From Thermoproteota archaeon (lineage in GTDB: Archaea; Korarchaeota; JAOZGF01; JAOZFZ01): 62,419 nucleotides of DNA. Positions 18,870 through 27,895 of the stretch are shown in pieces. The position numbers were made by a program, and so were the translations under genes. The stretch's first letter is position 1. Each line of letters starts with the position of its first letter. The notes beneath the pieces were generated by a model that saw only the letters and a list, made by a program, of their open reading frames with translations, searched no databases and was not told where the DNA came from. Where the stretch lies: assembly GCA_027492035.1 (NCBI GenBank), contig JAOZFT010000008.1, forward strand, positions 1-62,419, given 5' to 3'.

Positions 18870-19087
18870 AAGAATAAAAATGCAGATTCCATAAATTTTA
18901 GAGAAAGTACATGGAGGAAAACTTAACTATCTAAGTAAAGACAAACACTGAAAATTGAAAAAAGACATGGAAGTTTACTTAAAAAACTAGTTTTAACCAC
19001 ATTAATATTCATGGAAACATTTATTGTGAGAGGCAGAAAACTGCAAGGTAAAAGGAGTTCCTTAGAAAAAATGAAGAAGGCGAGAAG

Positions 19088-19309
19088 ATGTACCCTTCCC
19101 TACAGAAAATTGTTGTAGACAAAGAAATTAAGTTAAAAGACCTCCTTTTAAAACTAGGGAAAGAATACTTATACTCCTATGAAAGGAACACTTTAGGGGT
19201 TTATGTAAAAAATAGAGCAGTATATCCTTCAATGATTTTGAAACCCGGCGATGAAGTAATTATTTATCCTGTAATAGCTGGAGGGACAGGGTCAGGAATA
19301 AGTTGCTAG
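19088..19309 (+). CDS. MoaD/ThiS-like ubiquitin-fold sulfur carrier with residues after the Gly-Gly
   Basis: A 73-residue beta-grasp protein: strands with VVDKEIKLKDLL and VYVKNRAVYPSMIL, then PGDEVIIYPVIAGG. MoaD and ThiS carry thiocarboxylate on a C-terminal Gly-Gly; here seven residues (TGSGISC) follow it, so either a processing step exposes the Gly-Gly or the protein does not act as a normal sulfur carrier. It lies 218 bases after DUF364 and is followed by 1 kb of apparently decayed sequence, which might once have held its partner. Molybdopterin or tungstopterin synthesis is possible but unproven. Confidence 0.72.
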   Translation: MYPSLQKIVVDKEIKLKDLLLKLGKEYLYSYERNTLGVYVKNRAVYPSMILKPGDEVIIYPVIAGGTGSGISC

Positions 19310-20319
19310 ATAAATTAAGCAAGGTAATATTGAGCTTGTAGGAATTAGTAGAGAGTTTAGGGTTCCAGAAAACGAAGTGGGAGGGCTATTTAAAGGAAAA
19401 AGTTGCCTTAGTACTGCGACTATTTACACAAGAGCTTCATCACACTCCAAGAAAGCAACTTAGATAAGTAACATCTTTTGCTGAAAAATTATACGGAACG
19501 ATGAGTCACAAGGAAAAGAGGTTGCACTTAGATTCAAATTAGGAAGAAAATTAAAAATATCCTTTTAGGAAGATAAAGAATAGGGCTGCATAGGTGGAGT
19601 TTCCGTAAATTTCAGTTCATTACAGAATATAGGCTGAATTAAATGGAATTTTTATAATTCATGTTAATACTAAGGATACTTCTACTTACTGCCCCGATAC
19701 GTGGGGCAAAAACTAAGCCTGAATGGACAATATAGAGTTCAAAAATGCAGAAGATTTAGATTATAAGCGGATAGAAACGTTATAGGAGCTTAAAACATTA
19801 GATTAGAACGAATAAATGTGAGGGGCACAATTCCCTGCGAAAACCCATTACTGAACCTGAGGCGGGAAGGCTCTCCGCTACAAACAATATCAAAAAGTTA
19901 TAGAGTATCGGAAACTCGAACAGTTAATCAGCAACATGGAATTTGACACGGAAAAAGTAAACTTTTTAAAAAATAAAAATTTAAAAGCAAAAGGTTTACT
20001 TAATTAGATATACTAAAGTTGCTTTTAACAAAGTTAGGCGAGCAATTGTAGTTTAAGAGGGTAAATGAGTCTAAAGCCAAAAGTTTTTATTTTTTGGCAT
20101 AAGTGGAAATCTTCAAAAAATTTTTCTGTGACATATTTGTTTTAAGGGGGTTCCTATTTTATTCGTGTTCAGCCTCCTATATCCTTTCTAGGCCTTCGTT
20201 AATATTTTAAAACTAGATTTCTATTTTTGTTTTCTTTCTTAGGTTAAAAGGTTGTTTTCTTTCATTTTCTAAATAAAATAAAAGATAATTTTAAATGATG
20301 TAACTTATTAAAAGATAAG
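19310..20319. other. 1 kb region with decayed coding-like remnants, no intact gene
   Basis: No long open frame. One frame from about 19340 reads coding-like for about 40 codons (FRVPENEVGGLFKGKS region) before a stop near 19460, and the same frame remains protein-like in patches with several further stops to about 19670. A small perfect hairpin, GCCCC-GATACGT-GGGGC, lies near 19691-19708, followed by AAAAA. I could not identify a parent family. The last 60 bases hold the promoter of the radical SAM gene (TTTTAAATG near 20289-20297). Confidence 0.4.
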
Positions 20320-21822
20320 GTGATGGCGCCGAAGGTGGATAAAATGAAAGAAGAATCGGAAAGCGAACTTGAAACCACTGTAGGAACATCTGAGGCTATT
20401 CAATCCCTTAAAAAATTAACGGAGAACTTCTTTGTAAGAAAAATTCTGCGAAGTTTAACTTCTTACTGTGAAAGGGACAAAGCTAACCGTTTAGAGGTCG
20501 CTCTTGAACTTTACACAGGTGTTAGAAAGGATGCTTGCTTCAAATGCAAAACAGCCGAAAAACTTCTTAAACCTGTGATTGAAAAATCAGCTAAAACTTT
20601 CGGTGTAACTCCTGAAGGTTTGAAAGAGAAATTCAAAGAAGCTTACTGGAGACGTGGATTAGTTAATGTTATTAAAGGAATTAGTTTCTTCGGTGTACAA
20701 AGACCTTTTGTCCCTGGAGCTCCCTTCCAAGTAGTCTGGAACATAACTAAAGCATGTAACTTAAGGTGTAAACATTGTTATGAGAAAGCAGGGAAACCTG
20801 CATCTGACGAATTAAACACTGAAGAAGCAATCAAGGGAATTGATATTTTGGCTGATGCAGGGGTAGTCATTCTAGCATTTTCAGGGGGTGAACCCACAGT
20901 CAGACCTGATATTTTGAAACTTGTAAGGCATGCTTCAGAAAGGGAAATTTATGTTGCAATGGCTACAAACGGAACTCTGCTTTCAAAAAAGAGAGTTAAT
21001 GAACTAAAAGAAGCAGGTTTACAGTTTGTGCAAATAAGTCTCGACGGAAGCACATCTGAAACCCATGACAGTTTCAGAGGAACCCTTGGAACCTTTGAAA
21101 AAACAGTTCAAGGAATAAAAAACTGTGTAGAGCAGGGATTATTTGTTGAAATAGCCACTACAGTTACCAAACACAACCTTGCAGAAGTTCCAAGTTTAAT
21201 AGAATTAGCTGAGAAATTGGGGGTAAACTGGTTCATGCATTACAACTTTGTTCCTGTAGGTAGAGGAAAAGAAATAGTAGCACTTGATTTATCCCCTGAA
21301 GAAAGAGAGCAACTGTTAAAAACTTTATGGGAAGAAATGAAGAAAAGGAAAATAGAGGTGCTTTCAACAGCTCCCCAGTTTTCAATGGTTGCCCTAATGA
21401 TGGAAGGGGCAGACAGTTCAGAGTTAGTTATGCCAACCCATTTCTACAACCCTCACCTAGGAGGACAACTGAAAAATTTAGCTGAGTTTATAGGGGGATG
21501 TGGTGCAGGCAGGTTTTATATTTCAATAGAACCAAACGGGGACATGTACCCCTGTGTTTTCTTCCCCCACGAACAAGAAGTAAAAATTGGGAACTTGTTG
21601 AAAGACGACTTTGAAGATCTGTGGAGGAACTCTCCAATACTTAAGACATTAAGAAATAAAGACATACTTTATGAGAACTGTGGATCCTGCGTGTACAGAT
21701 ATGTTTGTGGAGGATGTAGAGCTAGGGCATACAATTACTTCCATGACCTAAAAGCACCTGATCCAGGTTGTACATTAAATAAGGAGCACTACAGGAGATT
21801 AGTTACGCAAATAAATGCTTAA
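20320..21822 (+). CDS. Radical SAM/SPASM domain protein
   Basis: A 500-residue protein. An N-terminal helical domain (about 1-125) precedes the radical SAM core with CNLRCKHC at about residues 146-153 and the GGEP motif. A SPASM domain at about 390-490 has cysteines in CGAGRF, YPCVFF and the cluster CGSCVYRYVCGGC. SPASM proteins hold extra 4Fe-4S clusters and modify peptides, proteins or cofactor precursors. Three starts are possible: GTG 20320, ATG 20323 (leaderless from the TATA-like box) or ATG 20344, which alone has a ribosome site (GAAGGTGGA). No peptide precursor is obvious nearby. It leads a run with two B12-type radical SAM genes. Confidence 0.85.
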   Translation: MMAPKVDKMKEESESELETTVGTSEAIQSLKKLTENFFVRKILRSLTSYCERDKANRLEVALELYTGVRKDACFKCKTAEKLLKPVIEKSAKTFGVTPEGLKEKFKEAYWRRGLVNVIKGISFFGVQRPFVPGAPFQVVWNITKACNLRCKHCYEKAGKPASDELNTEEAIKGIDILADAGVVILAFSGGEPTVRPDILKLVRHASEREIYVAMATNGTLLSKKRVNELKEAGLQFVQISLDGSTSETHDSFRGTLGTFEKTVQGIKNCVEQGLFVEIATTVTKHNLAEVPSLIELAEKLGVNWFMHYNFVPVGRGKEIVALDLSPEEREQLLKTLWEEMKKRKIEVLSTAPQFSMVALMMEGADSSELVMPTHFYNPHLGGQLKNLAEFIGGCGAGRFYISIEPNGDMYPCVFFPHEQEVKIGNLLKDDFEDLWRNSPILKTLRNKDILYENCGSCVYRYVCGGCRARAYNYFHDLKAPDPGCTLNKEHYRRLVTQINA

Positions 21823-21876
21823 AAACGAGGAAACCCTTTCTCTTCCATTAAAAAAGAGGAGGAAGATGAATGAGAG

Positions 21877-23286
21877 ATGAAGATATTATTTATTGTTCCT
21901 AACTCAACATATGCCTTAAGAAACGTTTTAAATGTGACAGGTCCTCCCCTAGGTATAGGGTACTTAGCTTCTTATGTTAGAAGCGAAAACAGTTTTAAAC
22001 CATATATCTTAGACGCATTAACTCTCAATTTTAGAGTAAAGGACGTTTTGAAAGAAGTGGAGAAAATTAACCCTGACGTGGTAGGCTTAAGCATTAATTT
22101 CACCCCCTCAATATATGACGGTTATGAATTAGCTGAAGCAATAAAGGAATTCAATCCAGGAACAACTGTAGTAGCAGGGGGTTTACATGTCACCTTTACC
22201 CCCACGGAAACATTAAACTCTTCAAAAGCAATTGATGTAGTGGTTAGGGGAGAGGGTGAAGAAACACTCCTTGAACTTTTAAAGAAACTGAAACAGAACG
22301 AGCCATTAAACAGTGTTGAAGGAATATCTTATAGGGATGGGAATCAAGTAAAGAACAACCCAAACAGACCATTAATAAAAAACCTTGACACTTTACCTTT
22401 TCCAGCTTACGATTTAATGCCTATGGAAAAGTACAGAATGGGTAAAACAAGGTTCAGCACGATAATTACAAGTAGGGGATGCCCCTTTAAATGCATTTTT
22501 TGTTCATCCTCAAGGCTTTACGGCAGCACATGGAGGGTCAGAAGCCCTGAAAACGTCGTTAAAGAACTTGAAATGTTAAATAGGGAGTATAAAATTAATG
22601 AAGTGGAGTTTATAGATGACAATTTCACTTTAAACCCGAAAAGAGCAATTAAAATAGCTGAATTAATAAAAGAGAAAGCTTTGAGTATTTCATGGTCATG
22701 TTCATCAAGGGTAGACACTATTGTGAGGTTCCCTGAAATCCTTAAAAAAATTAAAGAGGCAGGATGCCATACAATCTATGTAGGGGTAGAATCTGGAGTT
22801 CAAAGAATCCTCAACATAGCAAATAAAGGAACAACTGTTAAACAAATTGAAAAAGCTTTCAAATTTATTAGAGAAGCAGGTTTAAAAGTTGTAGGCAGTT
22901 TCATGATCGGTTTCCCTACAGAAAGGGTAGAAGATGTTAAGAAAACAATAAATTTCGCAAAAAAACTTAGACCTGACATTGCACAGTTTTCAATTGTCAC
23001 CCCTTACCCAGGGACTCCCTTGTTTGATAAAGTAAGGGCTGAAAAAAAAATTTTAACATTAGACTGGAGAAAATATGATGTGTTAAACCCTGTAATAAAA
23101 CTAGATGAAATAACACCTGAAGCCTTAACCAACTTACTAAAACAAGCTTACATAAGTTTTTACGGTAGATTTTCATTCTTGGTTGAACAAATAAAGAATA
23201 AAAATTTCTTTCTTTTGAAAAAGGGGATTGGAGCTTTCTTCCAGTATTTACGAAACAAGATCTTGAAGAAAAACATGTTGTTTTAG
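21877..23286 (+). CDS. B12-binding domain radical SAM protein
   Basis: A 469-residue protein. The first 140 residues form a cobalamin-binding Rossmann domain (opening KILFIVPNS, later PDVVGLSINFTP and VVAGGLHVTFTP). It is followed by a radical SAM core with CPFKCIFC near residue 203, preceded by TSRG. The core goes on to the IDDNFTLNPKRA and GVESG motifs typical of class B methylases and related enzymes. Known relatives methylate unreactive carbons or rearrange rings; the substrate is unknown. The ATG has GAGGAGGAAGATG ahead of it. The next gene begins 20 bases later, so the two B12-type proteins are probably made together. Confidence 0.88.
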   Translation: MKILFIVPNSTYALRNVLNVTGPPLGIGYLASYVRSENSFKPYILDALTLNFRVKDVLKEVEKINPDVVGLSINFTPSIYDGYELAEAIKEFNPGTTVVAGGLHVTFTPTETLNSSKAIDVVVRGEGEETLLELLKKLKQNEPLNSVEGISYRDGNQVKNNPNRPLIKNLDTLPFPAYDLMPMEKYRMGKTRFSTIITSRGCPFKCIFCSSSRLYGSTWRVRSPENVVKELEMLNREYKINEVEFIDDNFTLNPKRAIKIAELIKEKALSISWSCSSRVDTIVRFPEILKKIKEAGCHTIYVGVESGVQRILNIANKGTTVKQIEKAFKFIREAGLKVVGSFMIGFPTERVEDVKKTINFAKKLRPDIAQFSIVTPYPGTPLFDKVRAEKKILTLDWRKYDVLNPVIKLDEITPEALTNLLKQAYISFYGRFSFLVEQIKNKNFFLLKKGIGAFFQYLRNKILKKNMLF

Positions 23287-23306
23287 TCTTGGGGGCAGGA
23301 AAAGAA

Positions 23307-24857
23307 ATGAAAGGATATGAAATAGTTTTAACAGGAGACAGGACAATGATGAGCGATTACGGAGGAGGACTTTTTCTAGGTTTCATTTCAACAGGGCCCT
23401 CAAAAGGGTTCATTCCCACACCCTTACTTTTCAAGTTTGTTTTTAAACCAGTACCTGTAATTGACGGCGGAAGAGCTTTACTTGCACCCCATGGTTTAAG
23501 AAGGATAGAGGCTGCTTTACTTGAGAACGGTTTTAGTGAAGATGAAGTAGTTATTTCACCCCCTGAAGCTTTACATGAAACAATAGGGTCCTCCACCAAA
23601 ATAATAGGTATCCACTCTCACGACCACTTAGGAAGGGGACCAGCCACCACCACAATGTCGGGAGAAACAGGCATAATACATGAAGAACCTTTATCAGCTT
23701 ACGGTTTCAGGAAACTTGTCACAAGCAAAATAATACAGAAGACAAGGAAAAAAGGCGCTGTAGTTGTTGCTGGAGGCCCAGGAGCTTGGCAATTCAGAAA
23801 GGAAGACATGGGAAGACTGGGTGTAGACCTTGTCGTTTGCGGTGAAGGGGAAAAATACGTACCGAAAATTTTCAAGGAAATAATTGAAGGGGAAAAATTT
23901 GAGAAACCGGCAATACTTCATGTTCCAGTTGAAGAAATACCTAAACCTGAAGAAATACCTGCTTTGAAAGGTGCAACAATAGGTGGGTTAATTGAAGTGT
24001 CAAGAGGATGTGGTAGAGGATGTAGTTTCTGTAGAGCCAACTTAAGACCCTTAAGGCATAGACCACTTGAGGAAATAAAGAAAGATGTTGAGATAAATGT
24101 GAAGTATGGACAGAGAGGAGTATGTCTCCATTCAGAAGACATTTTTAGGTATGGTTCAACCCCCTTCCAAGTATCACATAAAAAAGTTGTTAAGCTATTT
24201 AAAACAGTTGAAGCAGTTGAAGGAGCGAAAGTAAATAGCTTCAGCCACGCAAACCTTTCATCGATAGCAGCCTATCCAGAAACAGTTGAAGCAGTAGCTG
24301 AAATAATAGGAACAAGCAAAGAGAAATGGATAGGATATGAAACAGGGATTGAAACAGGAAGTTCACGGTTGATAGAGAAACACATGAAACATAAACCATA
24401 CCCCTTCAAACCATCAGAATGGAAAGAAGTTGTGGAGGAAGCATTTGCAGTAAGCATAGAGAACGGCTTAATTCCAGCAGCAACGTTAATAGTTAATTTG
24501 CCAGGAGAAGAAGAAAAGGATGTAGTTGAAACAGTTGAGTTAATAGAGAACCTGAAAAACTACAAAAGCCTAATAGTTCCTCTGCTTTACGTAAACCCAT
24601 TTAACCCGTTAGATAAAAGAATAAAATTTGTTGAGGACTCAAAACCTTACCACTGGGAACTATACAAAGTTATATGGGAACACAATATGAAATGGGTTTC
24701 TGCTTTAGTTAAGGAATACACAAGAGAAAACAAGTTGTCTTCAAAGATTTTCCTAAAGTTTCTGATACTAGCCATAGAGAAATTCTTTAACAGAAAAGCA
24801 ACTGAATTCATAGAGGAAAGAATGCTTCAACAAAAAAAGGCATGTATTCCAAGGTAA
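23307..24857 (+). CDS. B12-type radical SAM protein, second paralogue family
   Basis: About 516 residues. The N-terminal half has a B12-domain-like fold with the distinctive segment HSHDHLGRGPATTTMSG and VVVAGGPGAWQF. The radical SAM cluster motif CGRGCSFC lies near residue 232, followed by SEDIFRYG and GIETGSSRLIEKHM. A TTG at 23289 also opens the frame, but the ATG at 23307 has GGGGGCAGGA at correct spacing. It differs clearly from the preceding gene, so this is not a recent duplication. The C-terminal 80 residues are helical and basic. Function unknown; genetic context suggests a step in the same pathway as the SPASM and first B12 protein. Confidence 0.83.
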   Translation: MKGYEIVLTGDRTMMSDYGGGLFLGFISTGPSKGFIPTPLLFKFVFKPVPVIDGGRALLAPHGLRRIEAALLENGFSEDEVVISPPEALHETIGSSTKIIGIHSHDHLGRGPATTTMSGETGIIHEEPLSAYGFRKLVTSKIIQKTRKKGAVVVAGGPGAWQFRKEDMGRLGVDLVVCGEGEKYVPKIFKEIIEGEKFEKPAILHVPVEEIPKPEEIPALKGATIGGLIEVSRGCGRGCSFCRANLRPLRHRPLEEIKKDVEINVKYGQRGVCLHSEDIFRYGSTPFQVSHKKVVKLFKTVEAVEGAKVNSFSHANLSSIAAYPETVEAVAEIIGTSKEKWIGYETGIETGSSRLIEKHMKHKPYPFKPSEWKEVVEEAFAVSIENGLIPAATLIVNLPGEEEKDVVETVELIENLKNYKSLIVPLLYVNPFNPLDKRIKFVEDSKPYHWELYKVIWEHNMKWVSALVKEYTRENKLSSKIFLKFLILAIEKFFNRKATEFIEERMLQQKKACIPR

Positions 24858-25121
24858 GAACAAAAACAGAGGGCTTCAACACTGCCATAAAAGGAATATA
24901 AAAGGATAACTCTTTCTCTACTCTTTTCCTAGAAAAAATTATTTAAGAAAGGAACCCTCCCCTTTTAAGAAAAAAATAAAGCGTTACTTTTTAAAAATTC
25001 ATAAAATAAAGTTTTCCAGACGAAATATTGCGTAAAGTTAAGTAAATAGAAGAAACAAAAACCCTTTATAGATTTTCTTTTCCTTAAAAGGTTTTCTCTT
25101 AAATAGAGAAAGGTGGAAAAA

Positions 25122-25349
25122 TTGGCTATACCTGGCTATGTAGAGTATAAGAGAAGAGAATTTTGTAACGACATAAAATGCCCTATACAGTTAACCTTAA
25201 ACAAAGAAAAACCTGGCTCTGAAAAATATGAAAAGATAAGAGAAACATGCAGAACAGACTGTAAATTTACAGCCTGGCAATTCCATCACTGGCTAATAGA
25301 TAAAGGCTACTTGATAATTAAACCTATTAAAAATGAAGGGGGTGTTTAG
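25122..25349 (+). CDS. Small four-cysteine protein of unknown function
   Basis: About 75 residues from a TTG start preceded by AAAGGTGG at good spacing (a GTG at 25113 is inside that ribosome site). The sequence holds two cysteine pairs, CNDIKC and CRTDC, spaced by about 22 residues, so it could bind zinc or an Fe-S cluster. It is followed by a Trp/His-rich helix (WQFHHWLIDKGY). It ends 2 bases before the aldolase-like gene, so the two are tightly coupled. A TATA-like CTTTATAG at about 25065 starts this unit. I do not recognise the family. Confidence 0.65.
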   Translation: MAIPGYVEYKRREFCNDIKCPIQLTLNKEKPGSEKYEKIRETCRTDCKFTAWQFHHWLIDKGYLIIKPIKNEGGV

Positions 25350-25351
25350 AA

Positions 25352-26140
25352 ATGGAGTGGGGTATGAAAAATAGGCTTTCAAGACTCATACAAAAAGATG
25401 GTAGAGCACTTTTCCTTCCAATAGACCATGGATATTTTCAAGGCCCTGTTCATAAGTTAGAAGAACCTGGCAAAACAGTAGAACCCCTCCTTCCATATGC
25501 AGACGGGATCATGCTCACACGGGGGGTTCTCCGCTCATGCATAAAACCCTCTATTTCAAAACCAGTTATTTTAAGAGTTTCAGGTGGAACAAGCATAATA
25601 GGAGAAGATTTATCCAACGAAGAAATAACTACTTCAGTGAAAGAAGCCATTAAACTCAACGCCAGCGCAGTTTCTGCTTCAATTTATGTAGGAAGCAAAT
25701 ACGAACATCAGACACTTATGAGTTTATCAAAATTGGTAAACGAGTGTGAGGAGTACGGCATACCTGTAATGGCTGTTACAGCAGTAGGTAGAGAACTTGA
25801 AAAACGTGAAGCAAGATATCTAGCTTTAAGTTGCAGAATAGCAGCTGAACTAGGTGCAAGAGTAGTAAAAACATATTATTGCAGAGAAAACTTTGAAAAA
25901 GTAGTTAAGGGTTGCCCAGTTCCTGTTGTAATTGCAGGAGGCCCAAAAGTTGAGTCAGAATTCGAGGTTTTCAGTTTTGTTTATGACGCTTTACAAAAAG
26001 GGGCGATAGGAGTAAATCTGGGCCGGAACATTTGGCAAAACAATTACCCTGTAGCCATGATTAAAGCAATTAGAGCAATTATACATGAAGATGCAACACC
26101 TAAGGAAGCTCAGCAAGTATTTGAAGAAGAGAAGAAATAA
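25352..26140 (+). CDS. DeoC/FbaB-family class I aldolase, LsrF-like
   Basis: A 262-residue TIM-barrel aldolase. PIDHGYFQGP near the start, SGGTSIIGEDLSNEE, AVTAVGRE and the Schiff-base lysine in ARVVKTYYC follow the pattern of LsrF and archaeal FbaB-type enzymes; the phosphate-binding end reads VIAGGPK and GVNLGRNIWQ. LsrF is a thiolase on a phosphorylated dione, and other archaeal relatives make fructose bisphosphate or the aromatic precursor ADH; which reaction applies is not visible. ATG behind GAAGGGGGTG, coupled to the four-Cys protein. Confidence 0.85.
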   Translation: MEWGMKNRLSRLIQKDGRALFLPIDHGYFQGPVHKLEEPGKTVEPLLPYADGIMLTRGVLRSCIKPSISKPVILRVSGGTSIIGEDLSNEEITTSVKEAIKLNASAVSASIYVGSKYEHQTLMSLSKLVNECEEYGIPVMAVTAVGRELEKREARYLALSCRIAAELGARVVKTYYCRENFEKVVKGCPVPVVIAGGPKVESEFEVFSFVYDALQKGAIGVNLGRNIWQNNYPVAMIKAIRAIIHEDATPKEAQQVFEEEKK

Positions 26141-26273
26141 TTGAAATGAAAATTCATCAACATAAGAAAAACACTTCTTTAAAAAAGGAATTCAAGAAGC
26201 CTTAAAAAACCTTTTTTCTGAACCCTTTTAAAGCTTTTAAGAATAAAGGATCAAATTTAAGAGGAAATTTTTC

Positions 26274-27299
26274 ATGAAAGTTGCAATGTATTATAACAAC
26301 AACGACGTACGTTTAGAGGAGTTACCTAAACCCAAAATAGGGCCTGAAGAAATTTTAGTGAAGGTAATGGCTTGTGGGATATGTGGCAGTGACGTTTTAG
26401 AATGGTACAGAATTAAAAGAGCCCCTTTGGTGCTTGGCCACGAAGCCACAGGTGAAATAGTTGAAGTAGGTGAGAAAGTCCGTAAATACAAAGCTGGACA
26501 AAGAGTGTTTGTTTCCCACCACGTACCTTGCGGAAAATGCCGTTACTGCTTAAGGGGACATGAAACAGCCTGTGAAACACTTCACACAACCAATTACTAC
26601 CCTGGAGGCTTCTCTCAATACATTAAGGTGCCGAAAATAAACGTTGAGAAGGGGGTTTACCCCTTGCCTAACAGTTTATCATTTGAAGAAGGAACATTTA
26701 TCGAACCTTTAGGTTGTGTTGTAAGGGGACAAAGACTAGCAAATGTACAGAAAGGAGATACAGTAATTGTTTTAGGTAGTGGAGTTTCAGGGATTCTTCA
26801 TATTCAATTAGCTAAATTTTTAGGGGCTGAAAAAGTAATTGCAACAGACATAAACGATTACAGGTTAAGAGCTGCGAAAAGATTTGGAGCTGATGAAGTA
26901 ATTCACGCAAAAGAGAAAGTGCCTGAAAAAATTCTTCAATTAAATGGAGGTAAACTTGCTGACAAGGTGATAGTTTGTACTGGAGCTGAATCTGCAAGTA
27001 AACAGGCCTTACAATGCGTAGATAGGGGAGGAACTATTCTTTTCTTTGCTGTTCCAGAACCATGGGTAAATATTCAAGTACCTATCACCAAGTTTTGGCG
27101 TAACGAAGTGACCATCATGACTTCCTATGGTGCAGCACCTAGAGATTTAGAAGAATCGTTAAAGTTGCTGTCTAAGCATAAAATAAATGTAAGAGACATG
27201 ATAACACACCGTCTAAGTTTAAAAGAAGCAAATTTAGGGTTTAAATTAGTTACCGCTGCTAATCAATCCTTAAAAGTAATTATTGAACCGCAGAAATGA
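26274..27299 (+). CDS. Zinc-dependent medium-chain alcohol/polyol dehydrogenase
   Basis: A 341-residue NAD(P)-dependent dehydrogenase. Catalytic zinc ligands appear as CGICGSD and GHEATGE with the later EPLG glutamate. The structural zinc lobe is CGKCRYCLRGHETAC, and the nucleotide fold is VIVLGSGVSGILHIQLAKFLGA, followed by ATDIND (Asp at the end of beta-2 favours NAD). It resembles sorbitol/threonine/galactitol-phosphate dehydrogenases. It follows the LsrF-like aldolase by 133 bases with its own TATA-like stretch, so shared sugar or sugar-phosphate metabolism is plausible but not shown. Confidence 0.88.
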   Translation: MKVAMYYNNNDVRLEELPKPKIGPEEILVKVMACGICGSDVLEWYRIKRAPLVLGHEATGEIVEVGEKVRKYKAGQRVFVSHHVPCGKCRYCLRGHETACETLHTTNYYPGGFSQYIKVPKINVEKGVYPLPNSLSFEEGTFIEPLGCVVRGQRLANVQKGDTVIVLGSGVSGILHIQLAKFLGAEKVIATDINDYRLRAAKRFGADEVIHAKEKVPEKILQLNGGKLADKVIVCTGAESASKQALQCVDRGGTILFFAVPEPWVNIQVPITKFWRNEVTIMTSYGAAPRDLEESLKLLSKHKINVRDMITHRLSLKEANLGFKLVTAANQSLKVIIEPQK

Positions 27300-27895
27300 G
27301 GCTGTAATACTTAACTGAAAGGGAGACACGTTAAGTTTGGATAGTTGGCTACCACATTTTTGAGAAAAAGTATTATTAATGGTGCCTTTTTTAAAGCATC
27401 ATTAAAACTTTGAAAGCCAAATAAGAGGCATACAGTAGTACAGATAGACAAATTAGCAATCCTATGTGTTTTATAACAGTTAACTTAAACAAATTTAACA
27501 CCTCTCAAAAAATTTTTTAAATTAATAAACCATAAAAAATAATTCTAAGGCTGTATTATCTAAAGAAGGGATTTCTATTTAAATTTAGCAGCTTATTTCC
27601 ATTAAATTTTTCCGTTCAAGCAATTTTAACGACTTAAAGTATATATTCCAGGTAAATAATAGATGTACGTCATTTTTCAATTGTAAAAAAAGAAAAAATT
27701 TTGATTAATTTTTTAGTTAATTTTTCAAGAAGAATAGAAGTTATTAAATGGGGGAGAGTACAATTTGAGAAGGATCATCTCCGATAATTTTCAATATCCT
27801 CTAAACTATCCTGTAACATTCACTATAGTCTAAACCTGTGAGAAACACAGAAAAAACAGAAGAAAGTAGGAGGGAAAGTGAAAATTGTGGAAAAT
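27300..27895. other. Gene-free intergenic region, about 600 bases
   Basis: No coding-like frame on either strand. It contains the first copy of the GACTTAAAGTA repeat (27631-27670) and otherwise AT-rich sequence without a convincing RNA fold. It separates the plus-strand dehydrogenase from the minus-strand surface-protein cluster. Confidence 0.45.
27631..27670. repeat. GACTTAAAGTA repeat, copy 1
   Basis: Begins GACTTAAAGTA, ends near GGTAAATAATAGATGT. Identical to copy 2 (28547) at about 25 of the first 29 positions. It lies beyond the 3' end of the 173-codon membrane-protein gene. Confidence 0.6.

Noticed and set aside
19850-19900. tRNA or box-type small RNA around CTGAGGCGGGAAGGCTCTCC
   Set aside because: No complete cloverleaf, no T-loop GTTCRANTC sequence and no closing acceptor stem could be found.
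23289-24857. TTG at 23289 as start of the second B12-type radical SAM gene
   Set aside because: The GGGGGCAGGA stretch that would be part of the coding sequence is correctly spaced to serve the ATG at 23307 instead.
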